Positions 35,768-45,113 of a stretch of 64,000 nt of DNA are shown here, in pieces (position 1 is the first letter of the stretch; every line of letters starts with the position of its first letter). The position numbers were made by a program, and so were the translations under genes. This DNA is from Deltaproteobacteria bacterium. GTDB lineage: Bacteria > Desulfobacterota > Binatia > HRBIN30 > JACQVA1. Below the pieces are notes generated by a model. It ran no database searches. It saw only the letters and a list, made by a program, of their open reading frames with translations, and was not told where the DNA came from. The stretch covers positions 1 through 64,000 of the forward strand of contig JACOST010000014.1 in assembly GCA_016178705.1 (NCBI GenBank), written 5' to 3'.

Positions 35768-35795
35768 GCGCCGACAACAACGGAGGATTCTGCGG

Positions 35796-36638
35796 ATGGA
35801 CTTCACGACGCTGACACTCACCACCGACGATCGCATCGCCACGATTACCCTCAACCGGCCCGAGCGCCTCAACGCCATCAATCGCGAGTTGCCGATTGAA
35901 TTGGAAAAGGCAGTGCAGGTCGCGAACGACAATGCGGCGGTCCATGTCATCGTGTTGCACGGCGCCGGCCGGGCGTTTTGCGCCGGCTACGATCTCGACT
36001 GGGGGACGCGCGTGGAGCACGAGAGTGACGCGCGCCAGAGCTGGGACCCCGTGCGCGATTTCGTCGGCATGTCCGACAACGTGCGCCGCTTCATGAGTCT
36101 GTGGCACAGCCGCAAACCGGTGATCGCACAAGTACACGGGTGGTGCGTCGGTGGCGGCACCGATCTCGCGCTGTGTTCAGACCTGATCGTCGCCGCCACC
36201 GACGCGCAGATCGGGTATCCACCCGCGCGCGTCTGGGGCTCGCCGACCTCAGCGCTGTGGGCGTATCGCCTCGGCATGGAGCAAGCCAAGCGCCTGCTGC
36301 TCACCGGCGATCCGGTTGACGGCGCCAAGGCGGAACAGATCGGCCTCATCTACAAGGCCGTGCCGCCGGCGCAGTTGGCGGCGGAAGTCAGCGCGCTCGC
36401 GCAGCGCATGGCGCTGTTGCCCATCAATCAGCTCATCATGATGAAGCTACTGGTGAACCAGGCGTACGAAAACATGGGGCTGCGCAGCTCGCAGATCATC
36501 GGCACGATCTTCGACGGGATCGCTCGGCACACTCCTGAAGGTGTGGCGTGGCGCGAGTTGGCAATGAAGGAAGGCTTCAAGGCCGCGGTGGCCGAACGCG
36601 ACGACCCGTTCGGCGACTACGCCAGTCGCAAGCGATGA
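35796..36638 (+). CDS. Enoyl-CoA hydratase/isomerase family
   Basis: A 280-residue crotonase-fold protein. It has the typical NRPERLNAINRELPIELE start, the oxyanion-hole FCAGYDLDW and VHGWCVGGGTDLAL segments, and a C-terminal helix. The usual Glu pair is not complete (Thr/Asp replace one position), so it could be a hydratase, isomerase or another crotonase-type enzyme. The ATG follows GGAGGATT. It is convergent with the DksA-BON gene 7 bases away. Confidence 0.88.
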   Translation: MDFTTLTLTTDDRIATITLNRPERLNAINRELPIELEKAVQVANDNAAVHVIVLHGAGRAFCAGYDLDWGTRVEHESDARQSWDPVRDFVGMSDNVRRFMSLWHSRKPVIAQVHGWCVGGGTDLALCSDLIVAATDAQIGYPPARVWGSPTSALWAYRLGMEQAKRLLLTGDPVDGAKAEQIGLIYKAVPPAQLAAEVSALAQRMALLPINQLIMMKLLVNQAYENMGLRSSQIIGTIFDGIARHTPEGVAWRELAMKEGFKAAVAERDDPFGDYASRKR

Positions 36639-36645
36639 GCCGCTG

Positions 36646-37434
36646 CTACTCGGTATCCGGTAGCGGTTTGCTGGGCGCGTCGAAGTCGGAGCCGTCCTCG
36701 ATCGCCTCAGTCACGTCTTCAGTCGCGGGCTGATCCTGCCACCGCGCGCGTGGCAGCGGCGTCGGTTCCTCGCGCGTGCGATCCTCGCGCTGCCAGGGAG
36801 CCTGTTCAACGCGCACGTGATCGACGACGGCAGTCAGTCCCATCACGTCGTTGAGCGTGTGCAGCAAAATTTGATGCTCGGCGTTGCTCGGTACCTCGCC
36901 CTCGACGTACACCACCCCATGGCGACAGACGATGCGCAATTCGTCGAAATCGAGGCGGCCGTCGGCGAGCAGCTGTTCGCGCACGGTGGTCTGGAGCTCG
37001 CGATCACTCAGCAGGGCGTATTCCGGTGGCAACGTCGCGCGCGGCGGTGTGTCACCCACGACCGGTTCCTCAATTGCGGCGGTGAGCATGCCGCGCTCGG
37101 CCGCATTGGCGCAGGCGATGCAGTAGGATGTAGCCGGCAGCGCCTGCAGTCGCGCCGGGGCGATGACTTCTTCACAGCGGATGCAGAAACCGTAGGTGCC
37201 GGCGGCCATGCGGGCGAGCGCCCGATCGATCTCCTCGACCTCGACCTTAGCGCGGCGGTCGAGACGGTCGAGCAAGCGCATCGTCACCTCTTCCTGTGCC
37301 GCTTCCTCCAACTCGCTATCGCGCGTCCCCTCGAGCGCGTGCAGATCGGTTTCCGTGACGGCGACTTCCTTGAGCAGCAGGCGACGGTGATACTGCAACG
37401 TTTGGTACAGTGCGTCGCGATCCTTCTTGCGCAT
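36646..37434 (-). CDS. DksA/TraR zinc-finger protein fused to a BON domain
   Basis: A 262-residue protein of two parts. Residues 1-115 are DksA/TraR-like: a coiled-coil of two helices, then a C4 zinc finger with Cys84, Cys87, Cys105 and Cys108 (YGFCIRCEEVI, YCIACA). Residues about 145-210 are a BON domain (DRELQTTVREQLL... RIVCRHGVVYVEGEV... GLTAVVDHVRV), a fold of outer-membrane or periplasmic lipid-binding proteins. DksA binds RNA polymerase; BON domains normally sit in other compartments. There is no signal peptide, so it should be cytoplasmic. ATG 37434 has an AGGAGG site. Confidence 0.87.
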   Translation of the reverse strand: MRKKDRDALYQTLQYHRRLLLKEVAVTETDLHALEGTRDSELEEAAQEEVTMRLLDRLDRRAKVEVEEIDRALARMAAGTYGFCIRCEEVIAPARLQALPATSYCIACANAAERGMLTAAIEEPVVGDTPPRATLPPEYALLSDRELQTTVREQLLADGRLDFDELRIVCRHGVVYVEGEVPSNAEHQILLHTLNDVMGLTAVVDHVRVEQAPWQREDRTREEPTPLPRARWQDQPATEDVTEAIEDGSDFDAPSKPLPDTE

Positions 37435-37518
37435 GGCGATCCTCCTGCCTTGGGCGCAAGCACAGTATGGCACCAACCGCAGGCAAGTGGGAAGCATGAA
37501 GAGAACGCGCGACCGCGT

Positions 37519-39003
37519 TCAGCGGCGCTTGCGATCGAACAACTCGAACCCGCGGTCAGGATGGTAAAAGAGACGATACGCCGATTCGACTGGTTCACCC
37601 ATGCGGTGGACCTCCACGCGCATCGACGGGTCGTCGTAGTACAGCCGAACCGCGTCTTCGAATCCGTAGACGAACACGCCGCGGCCGCGCAGATCACCGA
37701 GGCCGTAGAACGCCAGCGGGCGACCGGGCTCGGGGTCGGGGAGCACCTGCAGCAAACTCTCCACGACCTCGCGATGGAGCGCACCACGCGCCACCCACTC
37801 GGTCTCTTCGCGGTCAACCGCCCGCTGCCCGCTCCATAGGTAGGTGCCCAGCAGCGCGCTCACGCAGAGCGCCGCGAATCGCGGGCTGCGCCGCTGTAGG
37901 ATGCGATACAGTTGCGCAACTAACTCAGCAAACACCAACCCAAATCCGGCAACCGCCAGATACAGGTGGCGTGGCCCGCCTCCAAACATCCGAAGCGCAA
38001 ATGGCGCCACACCCATGCCGATCCACAGCAGCCCCCACAGGGCGATCGGCGCACCGCGCCACCATAGCCAAATGGCAACCAGCGTGAGTGCTGCCGCCGC
38101 GGGCAGCGCCAGCCATCCCAGATCGGCCGGCAGGTTCAACATCAGTGAGCTGGTATTGCCGAGCTTACGTGCGAGGAGATTCGTCAGCGCCAATGCCTCA
38201 AGCGGCACACCGGGATCGACCCCCATCTGTCCAAGCGTGATCGGCGCCGATATCACCAAGTGTCGCAAGAGCCCGAAGCCCAGGAAGACGCCGGCCAACC
38301 CACCGTAGAGTCGAAGGCTGCGACGCTCGAACAACGCCGGGCGATCGGAAAACACCTCGCGCGTCAGAATCAATGCCGGCAAGACCGCCGCGCTCTCCAG
38401 TCCGCCCAACGCGAGTGCGAACGGCCCCAGGACGAAGATGAGCCGGCCGCGCCGCTGGCGCCAGCGCACCGAGGCCCACAGCGCGAACAAAACCAGCGCG
38501 CCCGACATCGGTCCGCCGGCTGCGCACACCCACGTCGCCGATTCGGTCTGAATCGGATGCGCGGCGAACACCATCGCCGTCATCAGCGCGCGGAAGCGGT
38601 CGGTGATTTGGGCGCTCAGCGTATACAGGGCGCACGCTGCGAGGGCGTGCCACGCGACGCTGATCAGGTGATACCAGACCGAGTCTACCCCCCACACCAG
38701 ATACTCGATCCCGAACGCGAGCTGGAGCAAAGGACGCCACGAGGTGCCGGCACCGTCGAGGATGACGTCGCTGGTCAGCAGGGTCCACAGCCCCCGCCCA
38801 GGTTGCAGTTTGCAACGGAGCAGCCACGTGAAGTCTTCGTTAATGAAGAATGCCGCGAAGCTGGCGCGGTAGATGAAGAAGACGAGCCCCACGAGCGCCG
38901 CATACGCGAAACCGTCCCACACGCCCGTTGCTGGCAGGTTGTTCGTGTCGCTCGCGGCTGTCCTGTCGGCGCTCACTACGGCGTGCTCTAGCGGGGGCAC
39001 CAA
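37519..39003 (-). CDS. Polytopic membrane protein, glycosyltransferase-like
   Basis: A 494-residue protein with about nine to eleven hydrophobic segments and a soluble C-terminus of about 85 residues. The first periplasmic loop has an acidic FINEDFTWLLR, and later segments (SWRPLLQLAFGIEYLVWG, HPIQTESATWV) resemble the PMT/TMTC-type membrane glycosyltransferase loop. I do not see a clear family, so this is a tentative description. It is divergent from purU. Confidence 0.6.
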   Translation of the reverse strand: MVPPLEHAVVSADRTAASDTNNLPATGVWDGFAYAALVGLVFFIYRASFAAFFINEDFTWLLRCKLQPGRGLWTLLTSDVILDGAGTSWRPLLQLAFGIEYLVWGVDSVWYHLISVAWHALAACALYTLSAQITDRFRALMTAMVFAAHPIQTESATWVCAAGGPMSGALVLFALWASVRWRQRRGRLIFVLGPFALALGGLESAAVLPALILTREVFSDRPALFERRSLRLYGGLAGVFLGFGLLRHLVISAPITLGQMGVDPGVPLEALALTNLLARKLGNTSSLMLNLPADLGWLALPAAAALTLVAIWLWWRGAPIALWGLLWIGMGVAPFALRMFGGGPRHLYLAVAGFGLVFAELVAQLYRILQRRSPRFAALCVSALLGTYLWSGQRAVDREETEWVARGALHREVVESLLQVLPDPEPGRPLAFYGLGDLRGRGVFVYGFEDAVRLYYDDPSMRVEVHRMGEPVESAYRLFYHPDRGFELFDRKRR

Positions 39004-39079
39004 CGATCAGCAAACGAGCCGAAGGAGACGCCCACCGGTGCGATTGACCGCACGCTGCGTTGTTCCTAATCTACCGGCC

Positions 39080-39955
39080 ATGGCGAAAAACCTCGCAGTC
39101 ATCTCGGTGATCGGGAAAGACCAGAAGGGTGTCGTCGCACGCGTGTCGACCTATCTAGCCGGCAGCGGCGTCAACATCGAAGACATCGAACAGCGCGTCG
39201 TCGAAGGCTTGTTCATCATGACCATGGTCGTGGATCTCTCCGACCTCGCGCTCTCGCTCGACGAGTTGATCCTCGGCCTCAAGCGGATCGGCGACGAGAC
39301 GCACATGGAAGTCACCATCCGCCTGCGCGGCGACAAGGCGCGCAAGCGGGTCGCGATTCTGGTCAGCAAGGAACCGCACTGCCTGGAAAAGTTGATCGCC
39401 GACCGCACGGCGGGTTTGATCAACGGTGAATTCGTCATCGTCCTGTCGAATCACGAAGGGCTGCGGCCACTCGCTGAGCAACATGGGCTGCCGTTTCTGT
39501 GGCACCCGTCGACCGACAAGGCCGTCCACGAGCAGTTCATGCTCGACCAGTTGCGCGACCACCACGCCGACCTGGTGGTGCTCGCGCGCTACATGCAGAT
39601 CCTGACGCCCAACTTCGTGGCGCGCTATCCCAGCCGGGTGATCAACATCCATCCGTCGTTGTTGCCGTACCATCCCGGCGCCAACGCGTACAAGCAGGCG
39701 TGGGAGGAAGGCGTGCGCGTGTCAGGCTGCACTGCACACTTCGTCACCGAGCAACTCGATCAGGGGCCGGTCATCTTGCAGGACGTGTTTCACATCCGCG
39801 TCGGCGAAGACACGCTCGACGAGGTCAAGGCGCGCGGCAAGGCGCTGGAAGGCGCGGTGCTGTCACAGGCGGTGCAGCTCTTCCTCAACGATCAATTGGT
39901 GGTAAAGGACAAGAAAGTAATTTTTCGCCCCGGGCACTTGCCGGTGGCGGAGTGA
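39080..39955 (+). CDS. purU: Formyltetrahydrofolate deformylase
   Basis: A 291-residue protein with an N-terminal ACT domain (LAVISVIGKDQKGVVARVS, residues 1-85) and a C-terminal formyltransferase-fold domain with INIHPSLLPYHPG, including the catalytic Asn and His, and LDQGPVILQ. PurU hydrolyses 10-formyltetrahydrofolate to formate and tetrahydrofolate, balancing one-carbon pools. The stop directly abuts that of the convergent epimerase gene (TGATCA). Confidence 0.94.
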   Translation: MAKNLAVISVIGKDQKGVVARVSTYLAGSGVNIEDIEQRVVEGLFIMTMVVDLSDLALSLDELILGLKRIGDETHMEVTIRLRGDKARKRVAILVSKEPHCLEKLIADRTAGLINGEFVIVLSNHEGLRPLAEQHGLPFLWHPSTDKAVHEQFMLDQLRDHHADLVVLARYMQILTPNFVARYPSRVINIHPSLLPYHPGANAYKQAWEEGVRVSGCTAHFVTEQLDQGPVILQDVFHIRVGEDTLDEVKARGKALEGAVLSQAVQLFLNDQLVVKDKKVIFRPGHLPVAE

Positions 39956-41056
39956 TCACCGCTCTTCGGTGCGCCCACCGGCGACGACGCGCGGGCGCAC
40001 CGGCGGCGCGGGGGGAGCGCCAAACACCGAACCGGTGACGGCGACGGTGCGCTCGGCCTCTTCGAGGAACTGCACCCAGCGGATGTTGTAGTAGCGCGGG
40101 TTGTCGAAGTCGTCGTAGTGGTACTGACGAATGCCGGTGACCATCTCGCGGACAGCTTCTTCGATGTCGACCTTGGCGTGGAAGCCGAGCACTTGCTCGA
40201 TCTTCCGCGACGACACGCGATAGCTGCGCACGCCGCGGTAGGCATAGTCGGGCACGATGTCCACGTTGATCCCCATTGTGCGCAGCGCGGTACGAACGCG
40301 CAGCGCTAGTTCAGAAATGCGCACGTTTTGAAACGCGACATTGAAGATCTGTCCGCGCACGAGTTCCTCGTCCGCTTCCAAGCTGGCGATGTAGGCGCGT
40401 GCGGCGTCGCGCACGTCGAGCAGCGGGCGCCACATCTCGCCACCGCAGTAAATCGTGATCGCGCCGCGCGATAGCGCGTCTTTGACGAAGGTGTTGACCA
40501 CCAGGTCGTAGCGCATCCGCGGCGAGAAGCCGAAGATCGTGCCCTTGCGCAGGATCACCGGGCAAAAGTCCGGCCCCGCCATCGCCAGCAGGAGCTGCTC
40601 GGCTTCGAATTTCGAGGTCGCGTACGCGGCGCGCGGTCGCACGTCGGCGGTCTCGTCGAGCACCACGTCCTTGCCGTCGTCGCTGACGCCGAGGTCGTAG
40701 ATCGAGCAGGACGACGCGAACACGTAGCGGCGCACTCCGGCGGCGCGACACTGCTCGGCCAGCCGCACCGTCGCCACCGTGTTCATCTCTTTGTTGGCCG
40801 CCGGGTTGTATTCGGCGGTGGGATCGTTGGAGAGGCCGGCTACATTCACCACGCCGTCGATGTCGCGGAACACCTCCGACGGCAGCGCGCGCATGTCGGC
40901 AATAACCAAATCGATGCGGTCGCGTACGTCCCGCAGTGCCGCGTCACCAAAGTACAACCGATCGGCGACGCGGACGGCGTAGCCGCGATCCAGCAACTCG
41001 CGAGTCAGGATCGACCCGACGTAGCCGGCCCCGCCGACAACCAGAATCTTGCTCAC
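39956..41056 (-). CDS. NAD-dependent epimerase/dehydratase
   Basis: A 366-residue extended SDR with GGAGYVGSILTREL at the N-terminus, SSCSIYDLG, and AYATSKFEAE (a Tyr-x-x-x-Lys variant). It belongs to the sugar-nucleotide epimerase/dehydratase group. Start is a GTG at 41056. The neighbouring RfbC-like gene hints at surface-sugar synthesis. Substrate is unknown. Confidence 0.88.
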   Translation of the reverse strand: MSKILVVGGAGYVGSILTRELLDRGYAVRVADRLYFGDAALRDVRDRIDLVIADMRALPSEVFRDIDGVVNVAGLSNDPTAEYNPAANKEMNTVATVRLAEQCRAAGVRRYVFASSCSIYDLGVSDDGKDVVLDETADVRPRAAYATSKFEAEQLLLAMAGPDFCPVILRKGTIFGFSPRMRYDLVVNTFVKDALSRGAITIYCGGEMWRPLLDVRDAARAYIASLEADEELVRGQIFNVAFQNVRISELALRVRTALRTMGINVDIVPDYAYRGVRSYRVSSRKIEQVLGFHAKVDIEEAVREMVTGIRQYHYDDFDNPRYYNIRWVQFLEEAERTVAVTGSVFGAPPAPPVRPRVVAGGRTEER

Positions 41057-41145
41057 GCGCGTCGCCTCAAGATGGAAAGCAACATAACGCCGATTCTAAG
41101 GTGCGGACGGGCCGTCTTGCAACCGAAAGTTGATTCGCAGCCGAA

Positions 41146-41718
41146 TCAAGCGAAGCGGAAGTGCTGCGAACGCGGATCCTGCAGCCATTCCGCGAACGCC
41201 GGTGCCTGCTGGTCTTTCTCCGACACGATCGCGCGCGTGCCCGTCGGCAGCGGCCAGGCGATTGCGAGCGCTGGGTCGTTCCAGCGGATGCCCCCTTCAC
41301 GGCCTGGGCCATGTTCGCTGGTGCACTCGTAGAGAACGATCGCATCGTCGGTGAGCGCGAGCGTCCCATGGGCAAAGCCGGGCGGCACCCAGATGACCTG
41401 ATGATTGCGATCCGAGAGTTCCACGGCCGCATGATCGCCGAGGGTCGGTGATCCGTGCCGCACATCGACGACGACGTCGATGATCACCCCGTGAATGCAA
41501 CGAACGAGCTTGCCCATCGGCGGGTCCCATTGAAAATGCAGGCCGCGCACCACGCCGCGCTTGGAGTGGGTTTGAATCGCTTGTTTGAACTCGCTGGGGA
41601 TGCCGACCGCATCGAGGTCCTGTTTCACCCACGACTGCAGCAGGAACCCGCGCTCGTCGGCGTAGCTCTTCGCGGTGATGACCTGCACGCCTGCCAGTCG
41701 GCTCGCTTCAACTCGCAT
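41146..41718 (-). CDS. RfbC-like dTDP-4-dehydrorhamnose 3,5-epimerase family protein
   Basis: A 190-residue cupin-fold epimerase. It has DERGFLLQSW, VVRGLHFQWDPP (with the catalytic His), VIWVPPGFAHGTLAL, and a YECTSEH Tyr-region. This matches RfbC, which epimerises dTDP-4-keto-6-deoxyglucose on the way to dTDP-L-rhamnose. RfbA, RfbB and RfbD are not in the window, so the exact nucleotide sugar is open. It lies 89 bases upstream of the epimerase gene on the same strand. Confidence 0.88.
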   Translation of the reverse strand: MRVEASRLAGVQVITAKSYADERGFLLQSWVKQDLDAVGIPSEFKQAIQTHSKRGVVRGLHFQWDPPMGKLVRCIHGVIIDVVVDVRHGSPTLGDHAAVELSDRNHQVIWVPPGFAHGTLALTDDAIVLYECTSEHGPGREGGIRWNDPALAIAWPLPTGTRAIVSEKDQQAPAFAEWLQDPRSQHFRFA

Positions 41719-41781
41719 TGCGATCTCCCATCGAGCTGAGTATTCAGCACAACCGGAGCGCAGCGCACAAGGGGACGCAGG

Positions 41782-42987
41782 ATGGCAGCGGGAGCAGACG
41801 TGATCGTGATCGGCGGCGGCATCGTCGGCCTATCGACCGCTATGGCGATCGGCGAGCGCTATCCGCGTGTGCAGCCCTTGGTGCTCGAGAAGGAAGCCGA
41901 GGTCGCGCGGCATCAGACCGGTCACAATAGCGGCGTGATCCATTCCGGCCTGTACTACAAACCAGGGTCGATGAAAGCGCAGATGACCGTCGCCGGCGCG
42001 CGGCGCATGATCGAATTCTGCCAACAGCACAACCTCCCGCACACCATCTGCGGCAAAGTGGTCGTTGCCACCGAGGCGGCCGAGGTGCCGCGTCTCGAAG
42101 AGCTGCAGCGGCGCGGCGTCGCCAACGGCGTCGAAGCCGAGCTGATCGGGCCGGAACGCCTGCGCGAGATCGAGCCGCACGCCGCCGGATTGCGAGCGCT
42201 GCGCGTGCCGGCGACCGGCATCGTCGACTACGGCGTGGTGGCCCGTTGCTATGCGGAGCTGATCCTCGCACGCGGAGGCGAAATCCGCACGAACGCAGCC
42301 GTCACGCGCATCGTGCGCGAGGCCGGTGGTTGGGTGATCGAGACCGCGGCCGGCACGGTGCGCACGCGCAACCTCATCAACTGCGCCGGGCTGCACTCGG
42401 ACCGCATCGCGCGCCTGGCAGGCTTCGCGCCGCCGGTGAAGATCGTGCCGTTTCGCGGTGAGTACTATGCGCTGCGCCCCGAACGCGAGAGCCTGGTGAA
42501 GGCGCTGATCTATCCCGTGCCTGATCCCGCCTTTCCGTTTCTCGGTGTGCACTTCACCCGCATGGTCCACGGCGGCGTCGAAGCCGGCCCGAACGCGGTG
42601 CTGAGCTTGAAGCGCGAAGGCTACCGTAAGACCGATTTCGACGCGCGCGACGCGTGGGAGTCGCTCACGTTCCCCGGCTTCATCCGCCTGGCATCGAAGT
42701 ACTGGAAGACGGGGCTCGGGGAAATGTACCGATCGTTTAGCAAAGGGGCGTTCGTTCGCGCGCTGCAACGCTTGCTGCCTGAGTTACGGGATGATGACCT
42801 CACGCCCGGCGGCAGCGGCGTACGCGCGCAGGCGCTCACTTCCAATGGGGCGCTCGTCGATGACTTTTCGATTCAAGAAGGCGACGGCGCGATCCACGTG
42901 CTCAACGCCCCATCGCCTGCGGCGACTGCGTCGCTGATGATCGGCGAAGCGATCGCCGAACGCGCTGGCAAATCGTTCGCGTGGTGA
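41782..42987 (+). CDS. lhgO: L-2-hydroxyglutarate oxidase
   Basis: A 401-residue FAD-dependent oxidoreductase (DAO family). The FAD motif is VIVIGGGIVGLSTAMAI, then RHQTGHNSGVIHSGLYYKPG and the C-terminal VLNAPSPAATASLMIG, the pattern of LhgO. LhgO oxidises L-2-hydroxyglutarate to 2-oxoglutarate and passes electrons to the membrane quinone pool. The stop lies one base from that of the convergent efp gene. Confidence 0.9.
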   Translation: MAAGADVIVIGGGIVGLSTAMAIGERYPRVQPLVLEKEAEVARHQTGHNSGVIHSGLYYKPGSMKAQMTVAGARRMIEFCQQHNLPHTICGKVVVATEAAEVPRLEELQRRGVANGVEAELIGPERLREIEPHAAGLRALRVPATGIVDYGVVARCYAELILARGGEIRTNAAVTRIVREAGGWVIETAAGTVRTRNLINCAGLHSDRIARLAGFAPPVKIVPFRGEYYALRPERESLVKALIYPVPDPAFPFLGVHFTRMVHGGVEAGPNAVLSLKREGYRKTDFDARDAWESLTFPGFIRLASKYWKTGLGEMYRSFSKGAFVRALQRLLPELRDDDLTPGGSGVRAQALTSNGALVDDFSIQEGDGAIHVLNAPSPAATASLMIGEAIAERAGKSFAW

Positions 42988-42988
42988 G

Positions 42989-43552
42989 TTACTTCGCGCG
43001 CGACAGGTATTCGCCGGTATCGGTATCGACCCGAATGATGTCGCCGACATCGAAGAAGTTGGGCACCGGCACGATCAGGCCGGTCTCGGTGGTAGCGGGC
43101 TTGAGGACGTTCGTCACCGTCGCGGTCTTCAATCCGGGCGCGGTGTCGGTGATTTTCAGATCGACCGTCTTCGGCAACGAAACACCGATCGGCTTCTCTT
43201 CATAGAAATCGACTTGCAGCTTCATGTTGGCCGTGAGGTAGCTGGCCGCGTCGCCGAGGTCATCCGCGCTCATCGCGATCTGCTCGTAGTTCGCCGTATT
43301 CATGAAGTGGTACTGGTCGTCGTCGTGATAGAGGAATTCCATCTCGTGCTGCTCGAAGGTGACGCGGTCGACCTTGTCTTCCGAGCGGAAACGGTTCTCG
43401 GTCTGCGTGCCCGACCGGATGCTTCGCATCTTGGTCTGGACCATGCCGCGCCAATTGCCGGGCGTGACATGGACGACCTTCATGATGCGATACAGATCCT
43501 TATTGTAACTGATGATCATGCCAACACGTAGTTGGGTGGCAGGGATGAGCAT
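42989..43552 (-). CDS. efp: Elongation factor P
   Basis: A 187-residue EF-P of normal length, with all three beta-domains and the C-terminal GEYLSR end. EF-P binds the ribosome E site and rescues stalling at polyproline. The tip loop normally carries the Lys or Arg that is post-translationally modified. Here it reads VTPGNWRGMVQTK, so residue 33 (aligning with E. coli Lys34) is Asn, with Arg two positions further. Neither the EpmA-type Lys nor the EarP-type Arg is in the classical position, so it may be unmodified or use another system. Confidence 0.95.
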   Translation of the reverse strand: MLIPATQLRVGMIISYNKDLYRIMKVVHVTPGNWRGMVQTKMRSIRSGTQTENRFRSEDKVDRVTFEQHEMEFLYHDDDQYHFMNTANYEQIAMSADDLGDAASYLTANMKLQVDFYEEKPIGVSLPKTVDLKITDTAPGLKTATVTNVLKPATTETGLIVPVPNFFDVGDIIRVDTDTGEYLSRAK

Positions 43553-43664
43553 GGAACCGTAGCCTCCGTTTGGTCGAGATCGCGTGGTGTAAGGCGATTG
43601 TGCGCGGGGGTCTTAGCATCCGGCCGACACCGCCGCAACGGCGTCGGAGGCAACCGATCACGCG

Positions 43665-44081
43665 CTACTGCAACCGGCTCGCCTCCCCCTCTTCGGGGTG
43701 GACGATCGGTGATCCATGATGGTGGACGAGATACCACGTGTCGCCGCGGCGCTCGAAGATGTTGGTGGCCTGGATCACGCCCGCGCCCGACCCTTGTCCG
43801 TGCTGGCTCTCGATGGTCTCGGTGAGTTGCACCCACGCCACGTCGCCGCTGACATGAATATTGACGTTGCTGAGCGTGAATCGCATCATCAATGTATGCG
43901 CGAAGAGCTGCTGCCAGCTCTGCATCACCGGACCCCAACCGAACAGGGGAGCCCAGCCGGGATGGACGCACGAGATGTGGCCCTCGCGCAGCCAGGCTGT
44001 CTCCATCTGCGCCACGTCGAGACTCTCGAACGCGGCGTAGAATCGCCGATTGGCCGCGTCGATGTGTTCGGTATCGCTCAC
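43665..44081 (-). CDS. SnoaL-like/NTF2-fold protein
   Basis: A 138-residue small alpha-beta barrel protein (DUF4440/SnoaL-like) with an N-terminal helix (AANRRFYAAFESLD), a VHPGWAPLFGW loop and a final IFERRGDTWYLVHHHGSP strand with His residues. Such folds serve as enzymes, binding proteins or immunity proteins; I cannot assign a role. Its start overlaps the cupin stop by four bases, so they are cotranscribed. Confidence 0.82.
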   Translation of the reverse strand: MSDTEHIDAANRRFYAAFESLDVAQMETAWLREGHISCVHPGWAPLFGWGPVMQSWQQLFAHTLMMRFTLSNVNIHVSGDVAWVQLTETIESQHGQGSGAGVIQATNIFERRGDTWYLVHHHGSPIVHPEEGEASRLQ

Positions 44082-44401
44082 GACGGTTTCGGTGCCATGA
44101 ACACCAACACCGCCAGCCGCGCCGGTCCGGGGTTGCTCACGGCATGACTCGCGCCCGCGGGTGCGAACACCGCGCAGCCCGGGCCCACTTCGCGTTCTTC
44201 GTCGTCGACGCGAAACCGCCCGACTCCCTCGATGACGTAGTAGACCTTGTCGCTCCCGGCATGCGCGTGCGCGGTCTGCGCTTGCCCCGGCTCGAAGCCG
44301 TACACGTCACAGAACATCCGCGCCGTGTCGAACAGGTTGGCCTTCTGCATCTTCTCGGGCGCGAACTTGAGATGCTCGCGCGCATTTTTGAAGACGTTCA
44401 T
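44078..44401 (-). CDS. Cupin-domain protein
   Basis: A 107-residue single-domain cupin with a metal-binding motif (TAHAHAGSDKVYYVIEG, then GPGCAVFAPAGASHAV). It may be an enzyme or a metal- or ligand-binding protein; the family is too broad to be specific. It is coupled to the SnoaL-like gene downstream. Confidence 0.88.
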   Translation of the reverse strand: MNVFKNAREHLKFAPEKMQKANLFDTARMFCDVYGFEPGQAQTAHAHAGSDKVYYVIEGVGRFRVDDEEREVGPGCAVFAPAGASHAVSNPGPARLAVLVFMAPKPS

Positions 44402-44471
44402 GGTTGGCTCTCTATCATCGGGCGCGCGGACCAGCCAAACCGGGAAGCGGGCCTGCCGAACCGTGCGGTGC

Positions 44472-45023
44472 TCACGCGCTCGTGTGCGATACCGGTGGCG
44501 GCGTTTGCGGCATACGCGCGCCGGGGTGGGTGAGTTCCAACCCGAGCAAGGTGATGATCGCGGTCAGCACCAGCGCCACGATCAGCGTGGCGGACAAGCG
44601 GCGGATGATGCCCGATTCTTTCGCGACGTCGACCGGCTCGTCCCACTGTTCGAAGCGCACCAACCGGTGCCCCAGCCCGAAAACGCTGTAGGTCGCGATG
44701 ATGATCAGGACGAAGGCCAAGCCGAGCTTCCACGCGAGCAAGTGCCCGAGCTCGACGAAGAACTCGGCGCGCAGCGCCGCCTTGTAGTTGGTAAGATTGA
44801 ACGCACCGGTCATCAGCACCACGCCGAGCACGGCGATGACCAGCGGGTTGTAGATGCGCAATACGCGGAACAACAGGCGCCGGCGCGCCGCCGGATCGGC
44901 TTCCGCGCGCGCCAGCGGCAGCACCATCATGACGATCGCCAGCGTTGTTCCGAAGTACGCCGCCAGGCTGATCACGTGCAGCCACAGGTTGATGAAGTCG
45001 GTTGTCGTCGATTGCATATGCAT
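44472..45023 (-). CDS. CopD-like four-helix membrane protein
   Basis: A 183-residue inner-membrane protein with about four hydrophobic helices and His residues in and near them (NLWLHVISLAAYFGTT, GHLLAWKLGLAFVLI). This resembles the CopD/DUF2269 group, which has a haem- or copper-related role. ATG 45023 is preferred; a GTG at 45050 is also open. It is divergent from nuoB. Confidence 0.6.
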   Translation of the reverse strand: MHMQSTTTDFINLWLHVISLAAYFGTTLAIVMMVLPLARAEADPAARRRLLFRVLRIYNPLVIAVLGVVLMTGAFNLTNYKAALRAEFFVELGHLLAWKLGLAFVLIIIATYSVFGLGHRLVRFEQWDEPVDVAKESGIIRRLSATLIVALVLTAIITLLGLELTHPGARMPQTPPPVSHTSA

Positions 45024-45113
45024 TGCCGTCGATCGCATATCGCGGATCACCCACTGCCGGAAGAGCCTGGACCATAAGCAACGCGCGCTCAGTCATTAGC
45101 AAGCGCCCGCGCG

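Noticed and set aside
41146-43552. EF-P rhamnosylation module from the nearby RfbC-like gene
   Set aside because: EF-P lacks Arg at the EarP target position and no earP gene is adjacent; proximity is probably accidental.
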